Below the pieces are notes generated by a model. It was not told the origin of the DNA. It saw nothing but the letters and a program-made list of their open reading frames with translations, and did not search any database. From Sanguinoderma infundibulare (lineage: Eukaryota; Basidiomycota; Agaricomycetes; Polyporales; Polyporaceae): a stretch of DNA of 64,000 nucleotides. Both the position numbers and the translations under genes were made by a program. The stretch spans positions 806,001 through 870,000 of the forward strand of contig JAVLRN010000009.1 of the NCBI GenBank assembly GCA_032821775.1, read 5' to 3'. Shown here piece after piece: positions 56,524-64,000 of this stretch (positions are counted from its first letter, which is position 1; each line of letters begins with the position of its first letter).

Positions 56524-58434
56524 TCACCCATGAGCCCTTTGAGATTCCCATGGGTACGAGCGAGTTAGTTTAGTCGACGGGACTGCAGCCAAGTTGTGAG
56601 CTGTCAAATGGACGTAAACGCACAAGGCTGCGACGTACATGATTTCACGTTCGGGGTGGACGTGAATAGAGTTGTGGCTGGGCACGCCGAGAATACGGTG
56701 GAACGCGTTCAGGTTCTTGTGCATCGTGATCTGGAAGACAGACGCCCCGCCTTGGCTGTGAGAGGAAGAAGATTAAGGGGACTAATCCTTCGAGTAGATT
56801 GTTGTATCCATGTACATACCGAGATATGATAGTCGCGGAGGCAAGGAAGTAGACCCAAATACGGTACCAGCGCTCGCCATAAACCTCGATGACCTTGTCC
56901 TTGTTGCTGACCCAATTCTTGTACCAGCGCCAGAGAGTTGCCGAATAGTGGACACCGAGGACGTCGATGTTCTTGATCTCGAAGCCAGCCGCCTCGAGCT
57001 GGGTGATGACCCATCCAAGGGAGCACGACGCGTCGGCGCCAGGGAAGACGTATTTGTTCATGAACAGGCCCCAGATAAGGTCCTCATATTGCCACGATGG
57101 ACGGAAACCAGCAACCTGGAAAACGAAGATGCCGTCGTCGTCCAGGAGGTCGTACATCTGACGAAGGAACGCTCCGTAGCGACGAATACCGACGTGCTCA
57201 GCCATCTCGAGCGAGACGATCTTGGTGTACGCGGCGCGTCCGCCAGGAATGTCACGGTAGTCGAGGCAGAGGATACGGGCTCGGGAGGGGTCACCACCAT
57301 TGGCCGCAATGCGGTTGTTGCCGAACTTGGTCTGGTTCTTGCCGAGAGTAATACCAGTGACCTCGCAGCCGTAATTCTTGTGCGCAAACGCGGCGAGAGT
57401 TCCCCAGCCGCAACCTACATCAAGGAGACGATCGGTGGGCTTGAGGTCAAGCTAATGATCAGGGACAGGGATAGAATAGAGTTGGCGTCAGCGAGCGTGG
57501 ACAGGTGGAGGGAGGGTGGGCATGGGCGGAAGAGGATGAAATGGAATAAGTAAGATGTACAGACCTTCTCGCAAACAGCGGTGAGCTTGTTGTCCTGGAG
57601 CTGCTCGAGCGATTCCTCCACGGTGAGGTCACGGACGATGCCAGAGGTGTAGATCATGCGAGGACCAAGGAACCTGATCGGGGAAAGTATCAGAGCAGGA
57701 AGGGTATGGAAGGAAGGAGAAACGGACCATTCATAGAAGTCATCGCCACCTGGAAGGGAGGGAGTGAGAGAGGATAAGACGCATAAAAACGCGTGACATA
57801 CGGTCGTAGTGATCGCGGACCTGCTCCTCATCCTGAGACTTGGAGTGCATGATAACCTCGGGAATCATCTGGGTAACGACGTATTTGAAGAGATCGGGAG
57901 TGAAAACCATCTTGGCCCAGTCATGGCGAGACTCAAGAATCTCAAGGACATCGCCTGGAGAAGAAGAGAGCAAGGATGAATATTAGAGTTTGCTGAGAGG
58001 AGAGAGAAGAAGGGCGGCAAGTACTGACCGTTGAAGTCAATCTTGTCATCAAAGAAGGCGTCGTGGAATGTCTGCATGGGAATCTTCTCCTTGCCGAAGT
58101 ACTTTGCCTTGAGCTCCGGGTCTTTAATGGTGATGTATTCGTCGATGTTGCGGCCGGGAAGCTGGACCTTTTGGTTCTTGCGGGGACCGTAAGTGCTCAT
58201 GACGGTCCAGTAGCCAGCGGTGATGGGGAGGCCGAGAAGGAGGACGAGGAAGAGGTAGGTCTTGAAGCCGCCGTAGCAGACAACGGGGAGGGTGCGTTTG
58301 ACGAGCCATGGGACGCCGAGAACGAGAGCAGCGAGTTGGGCATTGGAGAAGTAGCCATTACCCTCCGCAAGGCCAATGAGAGGCGCGTTTTTGATTGCGG
58401 GGACATTCGTAACGGAGACTGAGTAGGACGACAT
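56524..58434 (-). CDS. MTS1: Sphingolipid C9-methyltransferase
   Basis: SAM-dependent membrane enzyme adding the C9 methyl of fungal glucosylceramide long-chain bases. Exons 58434-58029, 57954-57802, 57749-57728, 57673-57565, 57451-56820 and 56755-56524 give 1554 nt and 517 residues. Two N-terminal hydrophobic segments (LAALVLGVPWL and TYLFLVLLLGLPITAGY) should anchor it in the ER. The cyclopropane-synthase-like domain has YDRGDDFYEWFLGPRMIYTSG, LLDVGCGWGTLAAFAHK (SAM loop), VTGITLGKNQ, EMAEHVGIRRY and MYDLLDDDGIFVFQVAG. Exon 3 is 22 nt, and the intron after it uses donor gtccgt. The 5' end is 272 bp from the divergent YIF1 start. Confidence 0.93.
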
Positions 58435-58706
58435 GGTGTATGGACACGGCCGCCTGAGGGGAGGGTCCGCGTTGTGTCGTGGCAGTCGACCTGGCCAGTA
58501 CCCGACGGATGCCTACCATTATTATAATGCCCTTCAATATGCCTATTTGCCTTTGTTTGCTCCCAGCGCACGACGCGCAAACACGTGACTTACACGTCCG
58601 CCGTGCTCAAAGCATGCCCTAGGTCCTAGACTACCGTCAGTCAGTAGAGGACTAGACGAGGACTACACTCAGTACAGTCCTATACTATACGCACTACTCC
58701 ATCGGA
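58435..58706. promoter_or_regulatory. Divergent promoter region of MTS1 and YIF1
   Basis: These 272 bp separate two start codons on opposite strands. A CACGTG core lies in aacacgtgact near 58580. No gene fits. Confidence 0.5.
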
Positions 58707-60016
58707 ATGTCGTATTACACCAACAACAGCAGCCCTCCGCCCCTCCAGCACCCAGTGCCAACCCACCCCGCCTACATCCCCGAGCCGCCCTCGACCCCCA
58801 TGTCTCCCCAAGGCTACCAGCGCTATACGAGCTCTCCTTCGGCACCCAACTATACCCAGCCCATCCAAAGCCCAGCTCATTTGGCTCCCACTTACCCCGC
58901 GGGCAACCAATACCAACCCTCCGCTCACCAGCCACATCTGCAAGGCCAGATCAACCCTGCGCCCGTAGACTTCTCTGCCTGGGGCTTCGACAATGCCACC
59001 GCTGCGTTTGGCATGCAGCTTGGCCAGAGTGCAGTAGCAGCTGGCCAGGAATACGTCCAGAAGAACGTGCGTACCCTCCAGACTACAACCCCATTCCTTC
59101 TATTCATCCCCCCCTAGCTAGGCGGTTTCATCCCCATATCCGTCCTCAAGCACCACTTTAATGTCTCTAATTCATACGTCCTCACCAAACTTCGTCACCT
59201 TCTTTTCCCCTGGAGGCATAAGCCTTGGTCACGTCGTGTCCGACGCCTTGAAAACGGCCAGTCGGAATGGTCCCCTCCCAGAGAGGACGTCAACTCACCT
59301 GACCTTTACATCCCTCGTCAGTACTCGCTCATACTTCCTACCGCACGCCTATCCGCTAACCCGCTCCTTCCAGTCATGGCTCTCGTCACTTACATACTTC
59401 TCGCCGCTTTGCACTCGGGTTTGAACGCCCGATTCCACCCTGAAATCCTCGGAATCACCGCTTCCAAAGCCCTGGCAGTCGTCCTACTCGACCTTGTCTT
59501 CCTCAAGGGTGGTTGTTATCTCCTCAATATCCCAGTGAGCATCCGTCCTTAGCCTTATCTCCTCGCTCGAGTATTCATAATCGTACAGGGCGGTTTGTCC
59601 AGCCAGTTCCTTGACCTCCTTGCCTATGGTGGCTACAAATTTGTCGGGTGCGTATAACCTCTCATCGACTTGGTGTTCGATTAATTCAGTCATGTCCCTC
59701 AGTGTCATCGTCACCCTTGTAGCTGGCCTACTTGGCTTCGGACGCACCCTCTACCTCTTCGTCTTCTTGTACACTTTCCTCTCAACCGCGTTTTTCTTGG
59801 TGAGCCTTCCTTGCACCGTTTACCGCGCTCCTTGCACTCAGACTGGCTCACCCTATTCCATCCACGTAGCTCCGCTCTCTTCGCTCGATGGTACTACCAG
59901 ACGCGTCCGCAACGGCTGCGGCCGTGAACCCTTCCCAGCGCTCAAGACGGATTGTCTTCCTCTTCCTAGTCGCAACGAGCCAGGTCATCTATATGGCCAT
60001 CCTGGTAAGGGTGTAA
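58707..60016 (+). CDS. YIF1: COPII vesicle protein YIF1 (Yip1-interacting factor)
   Basis: Membrane protein that works with YIP1 in ER-Golgi transport. Exons 58707-59066, 59118-59316, 59374-59534, 59589-59647, 59703-59799 and 59870-60016 give 1023 nt and 340 residues. The cytosolic N-terminus is Pro/Ser/Gln-rich, then GFDNATAAFGMQLGQSAVAA and YVQKNLGGFIPISVLKHHFN, typical of YIF1. About five membrane segments follow: VMALVTYILLAALHSG after the second splice, ALAVVLLDLVFLKGGCYLL, LLAYGGYKFVGVIVTLVAG, TLYLFVFLYTFLSTAFFL and IVFLFLVATSQVIYMAIL. The exon-5 acceptor was set at ccctcag, since the earlier cag breaks the frame. The end is on the conserved side of the last segment. Confidence 0.92.
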
Positions 60017-60189
60017 CGTCCCAAACGTGGATACCGTATGAGTATGTAGGACGGTCTGACTTGTATTGGACCCCTTTGGTAGTATATGCGCGATGTATCG
60101 TTGTCGCGAGCATCTACACGCCCGCCTGCGTTGACCACCCATTCTGCGCAGTTGTTTTGAGGTGTTTTGATCGGCATTCTTGTGCTCTT

Positions 60190-60603
60190 TCATCTTCCCT
60201 TTCTATCTATACGCTGCGCATAACTGGCTGGTCTGGAGTTCGCTTGAAGCTTTCTCTCTTCAACAAGCCAACAGACACCGACCTTCTTCTGCGCAGCAGC
60301 GAGCCCACAGACGTTCCACGTCGCGACGCGTACCGCGCCCTCGTCCCTGTCCGGAAAGCTGATCTTCGGCAGCAGGACCTTGTTCGTCGGCTGTGCGGGC
60401 CCCTTGCCGCCGTCGTGGGATTGAGATTGGGATGCGCGGGCCTTGGCCTTCGCAGCGCCCTTCTTCGTCTTGCGCTTCGTCGCCGTCGCCTTCGGGGCCG
60501 TGGACGTCTTCCTTTTCTTCGTGGTGTGCTCGTCCTCTGAATAGTCGTCCTCCGACTCGGCGTCCGTGCCACTGCCAGAGAGGCTGTCGTTCGTCCTCCA
60601 CAT
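60190..60603 (-). pseudogene. AP endonuclease (exonuclease III family) N-terminal fragment
   Basis: Starts with ATG at 60603 and reads a Ser/acidic then Lys-rich leader (DAESEDDYSEDEHTTKKRK, KRKTKKGAAKAKA), then LPKISFPDRDEGAVRVATWN followed by VCGLAAAQKK. RVATWNVCGL is the first beta strand of ExoIII-type AP endonucleases, with the conserved Asn. At AAAQKK a donor-like gtcggt follows, but no downstream exon with the rest of the domain (catalytic Glu, Asp, His motifs) was found in the 250 bp before YIF1. It is therefore a truncated copy. An alternative is a short lineage-specific protein reusing this segment. Confidence 0.6.
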
Positions 60604-60867
60604 CTGGTTTGCGCACCCGGAGTGTCCCCTTGCTAAATATTCCAGTGTGCTAGGGAAAAATTAGCGTGTCTGTGTTATAGGATGTGACCAGCCACCCAAC
60701 TGCCTCTTCTGTCTACACGACGTGTCCCTGCAAACTGAACATGCCCGCAGTATCGAGCTCCCCGTTCGGCAGCTCGTAGTCAGCCTCTCAACACGCGCGC
60801 GCTCGCACGACAGAAGCTCAAGTAGCGCGACTGCCTGAGCAAATAGTCATCCCAAATCGCACTCTCA

Positions 60868-61440
60868 CCTACTCGAGCATCGCAATGTCATCATACGTAA
60901 GCATCCCGCCTCTCCTCGGTCCATGGCTATTACCGGCCTCATCCCCCGTATGCTTATTGACATGCCCATTCCCATGTGCCCGATTCCGTCCTTGACTGTC
61001 AAGAGTGTCCACACCTCCTCCCACGCGCACGCCATCCCCGCTACGCCACCGTAAAGACTGTCCGCGTGGTTAGGAATCTCCATCCGACCGTCCTGCACCA
61101 TTACGTCGCAAAGTCCGCCAGGTGGATCGTGCGCTTTATCCAATATGCGTCGTTATCCCCGCTCAGATCAAGGAATGGGAACGAGTGCATCATTGCGTGG
61201 GGCAGGGAGTCGAGCACGTCCGAGACGGTAAGCAGCGCGTAGACACTGCCGCACACTCCATGCAAGTCCAATCAATGCCCTCGCCGAGTAGGCCACGCAC
61301 GTACACGAACTCGTCGCCTCGAGTCATGGACGCAACAATTGCGTCGCGAAGGGGTGGCGGGTCACAGGCCGTGGGGGAGGTGGAGACGCGGCGGAGTAGG
61401 GCGGAGAAGTACATGAGGAATCTGGGGGCGCACTGCGCTT
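60868..61440 (-). pseudogene. LanC-like (LANCL) C-terminal fragment with frameshifts
   Basis: Similar to the C-terminal part of eukaryotic lanthionine-synthetase-C-like proteins. In order: PRFLMYFSALLRRV, FVYVRGLLGEGIDW, SVYALLTVSDVLDSLPHAM, DAYWIKRTIHLADFAT, VQDGRMEIPNHADSLYGGVA and GMACAWEEVW. At least two frame changes are needed (near 61215 and 61110), and the N-terminal half is missing. The last segment (SLYGGVAGMACAW) is the typical LanC repeat end. It lies upstream of, and on the same strand as, the AP-endonuclease fragment. Confidence is limited because the fragment is short. Confidence 0.55.
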
Positions 61441-62797
61441 CTCGTTGTAGATGGTTGTCATTCCCTCAGACGTACGTTATTAAGCTGGTCTGAGAGTCTT
61501 CGGTCCCATGGTTCTATCGCGAGGCTTGTCTGAGCGCGTCAGCCTGAGTCAGTCCCCGGTCACATACCATGAGAATGGAAGATCCCCCGACCCAATGCAG
61601 GCCTGAGGATCTTGAAGGACGCTACCATGAGTATCATGCAAAACGGCACACACGCTCCGGGCTCACAGTACGTATCCCATCTTGTTCGGTGGGACAGACC
61701 CACGAACGGAAGGGCTCATAAGATGGTATTCCAATTGCGTGTCGCGTGTCGACGGCTTGGACAGCTTTCGGAGCGGAAGGGGTACTGCAAACATGTCTTA
61801 TCAAGAGGATGTCTGCAAATATGTACAGGTCGCACAGCGAGAGGGTAATGCACTTACTCTTACGGCCTGATGGTCCTTTGTCTCATGGCCCTAGGAGGAA
61901 AAAATGCAAGGCTCCTTGCCCGCCCGTGACGAAATCAGAGCGACGACGCGTTCGGCTGCAAAACCAGTTATGGCATCGAGCCGTGAAGCTGTCAGTATGA
62001 CAAACCCCTCCCAGATGTGTCACGGCAGCATGTTGTGGGTGTGCGGCTCAGCTGGCAGTTGGGTCACCTGAGACCCGTCCGGCCTTGGTTGCGGTCTCGT
62101 CAATAAACTACTTTGTTCCAGCACGAAGCGAGGTCGCAGCGCTTCTTCGCATGTCTTCTCGTAATGGTCCTTCCTTTCGTATCCGGCATATAGGATTTCA
62201 TTGCCTATCCGCAACTATGGCACCCTGGCTGCGAAACCTGAAATTTGAAAGGTGAGCATGGCATATATCGTGGCGCGATTATCGTCGCTTGGGCGGCGCC
62301 ACTATTCTGCTTCTAGGCGCAGACGGACATGATGGTGCAGTGTCCGCTGTCGAAGCTTTGGCGGGTATCCATATTATTCCATAGGGCTGAGTCGTTGCCT
62401 TCACATAAGCGCGGCGTCTTCTGTATAACGGAATCCATGTGGATCGGCGGCATTCCTACGAGAGCCTTGTAGCTAATAACAGTGCCCGAATAATTGCACA
62501 CTGAGGTGCCTATGTTCTTGATGGACACGGAAAACTGACGTGCAAGGGACGTGGCAATCAGCCCAATATCAACAGCTGTGGGGTACTGTACCTGCATATT
62601 GACCCATGTTGGCTCGTAGGTGACGAGCATCGATGCCGTACTTAAGTGTGTCATTGTATTGCATACCGGAAAGAGAGCCAAACGATTATCTGGTGAAACA
62701 GAGAAGGAGTCTCATCAAGCGTACGCAAAGGCGTAGGACACGGCCACTAGAATAGGTCGGATCAACGAGCTTGCAACGCTTTGGCCGTGTACAGAGT
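61441..62797. other. Intergenic, nothing firmly recognised
   Basis: About 1.36 kb. A minus-strand open frame at 62313-62681 (122 codons, SLARQFSVSIKNIGTSVCNY) is well mixed in composition but unassigned. Plus-strand frames at 61612-62000 have no motif. Confidence 0.35.
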
Positions 62798-64000
62798 CTA
62801 GTGAAATTTACCGAGAACCACAGGGTGCGAACTCGATAGACCCCCATCAACCGCCCAAGCCTGCCCATTGACATAGCTAGATTCGTCTGACGCGAGGAAC
62901 AATGCAACATTTGCAACTTCTATAAGTGGGAACGGGGCTAAGCGGTTGGTCACTGCTGACAGGGCGGAGGACTTACCCTGGGGAAGACCGTAGCGTCCGA
63001 GGGGATTTAGTTGACCAATCTTGCCTTCGGTCCCTCTTGCCCGAGCAGGTTCGAAAACACCGACAGTCATGCCGGTCTCAATAAGACCGGGGCAGATAGT
63101 GTTGACACGGATATCGGTCCTTTGAAGCTGATAGACCGCAGTCTGGGCGATACTGTTAATGCTATTGATAGGTCGAGGGGTCAGATTGGTGGCGAGAGGC
63201 CGAAAGGCTGCTGACTCACGCGGCCTTGCTTGCGCTATCTGTAGAAGTGTAAGCACGATGTTTGCATAGACAAAGCATGGCACCAACAATCAGTCGATCC
63301 GGCTCCGGAGCGAAGTCCGGCGACTGGGTGGGCGAACGGTAGTGAGACTTGTTTCAATTAAGAACAAGCCGGAGGCTTCGCTTACCGGACGCGGTGAGAA
63401 TGATACTACCGCCACTGTTCTCTTTACCACGGGAAGGGTTGGGTTTCTTCATTGCGGCGGACGCGTGTTTTACCGCAAGGAAACAGCTTTGCGTTCATCA
63501 GCTCGAGTAATGCACCAGGGGCGACTTGTTTTACGTACGATAGCGAGTTTACACGCATGGTTTCCATGAACTGCTTTGGTTCAATGTCTTCGATCAGGGC
63601 GAAGGGACCAATACCGGCCTGAGCGGAATTGAGGGGGGGCCGAGTGGTGGAGGGGACGAGGGTACGTACGTTTGCAAAGAAGACGTCAAGACGGCCTTCC
63701 TCGCGGAGAGCTTCGTTGCAGAGGCCAGCGATGGCATGCCCGTCAGCGGCATCCGCTTGGTGGACCGTGACCTGAGCAAATGACAATGAGCGGCGAGAGG
63801 CGTTGGATGGGGCAAGGGTGACCTTGACGTCTGGGTACGTCTTCTCAATCGTTGACTTGAGCTCCGGAAGATTAGCTGGATCGTAGTCAGTGAGGTAGAG
63901 GTGACGGGCGCCTGGGAATTAAGTGAGAATGTTGGAGTAGGAGGCGGGGACCGAGGATATATGAGCGGCAGACCTTCGTGCGCAAACAACAAAGCGGCAG
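62798..64000 (-). CDS. Short-chain dehydrogenase/reductase, 5' end missing
   Basis: NAD(P)-dependent oxidoreductase of the classical SDR family; substrate unknown. The gene enters from the right edge, so the N-terminal cofactor motif (TGxxxGxG) is not visible. Readable parts, spliced in phase: [79 protein letters not shown] (catalytic Ser region), GSTDYSASKAAI (YxxxK catalytic pair), [15 protein letters not shown] and [17 protein letters not shown]. It ends VVLGKFH at 62798. About eight introns of 50-60 nt are present. The exon carrying DYSASKAA is only 19 nt or so. Confidence 0.92.

Overview
The window is nuclear DNA from a filamentous basidiomycete fungus, most likely a wood- or litter-decaying Agaricomycete. 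The evidence is GC-rich coding sequence, genes broken by many introns of about 48-65 nt, donors of the form GTNCGT, a secreted AA9 lytic polysaccharide monooxygenase and small loosenin-like double-psi beta-barrel proteins. Gene models were built by hand: protein similarity to known families, then GT/AG boundaries checked so that every exon sum stays in frame. Homology calls rest on recognised motifs, not on a database search.

Layout. 0-4.1 kb: CIA1 (partial) and RLI1/ABCE1, head to head. 4.6-12.9 kb: a decayed copy of the 3' end of the SCS3/FIT gene, then a secretome stretch (DPBB protein, AA9 LPMO, DPBB protein) with a TatD-family nuclease inside it. 13.6-31.2 kb: regulators, namely a ubiquitin-like/BAG co-chaperone, a PBS2-type MAPKK, GOT1, WEE1 and a homeodomain transcription factor. 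32.6-37.1 kb: a weak hypothetical gene, a TRAF-like RING protein and a third DPBB gene. 37.9-43.2 kb: a tight housekeeping block of HEM2, SCS3/FIT, ARPC4 and a nucleolar FKBP. 43-50.4 kb: gene-poor, with one orphan protein and relics of USB1 and DNA2. 50.4-60.0 kb: WDR59/SEA3, sphingolipid C9-methyltransferase and YIF1. 60.2-62.8 kb: relics of an AP endonuclease and a LanC-like gene. A short-chain dehydrogenase runs off the right edge.

How genes relate. CIA1 and RLI1 belong to one pathway, since RLI1 is a cytosolic Fe-S protein matured by the CIA machinery, and they share one intergenic region. The DPBB proteins and the LPMO are all predicted secreted and could act together on plant cell walls. 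GOT1 and YIF1 serve ER-Golgi traffic. SCS3/FIT and the C9-methyltransferase act in ER lipid metabolism. PBS2 and WEE1 are signalling and cell-cycle kinases. No tRNA, rRNA, CRISPR array or intact transposon was recognised.

No previously undescribed multi-gene system is evident. The most unusual features are the three DPBB paralogues with conserved promoters, the gene-fragment graveyards at 48.3-49.7 and 60.2-61.4 kb, and several very small exons.
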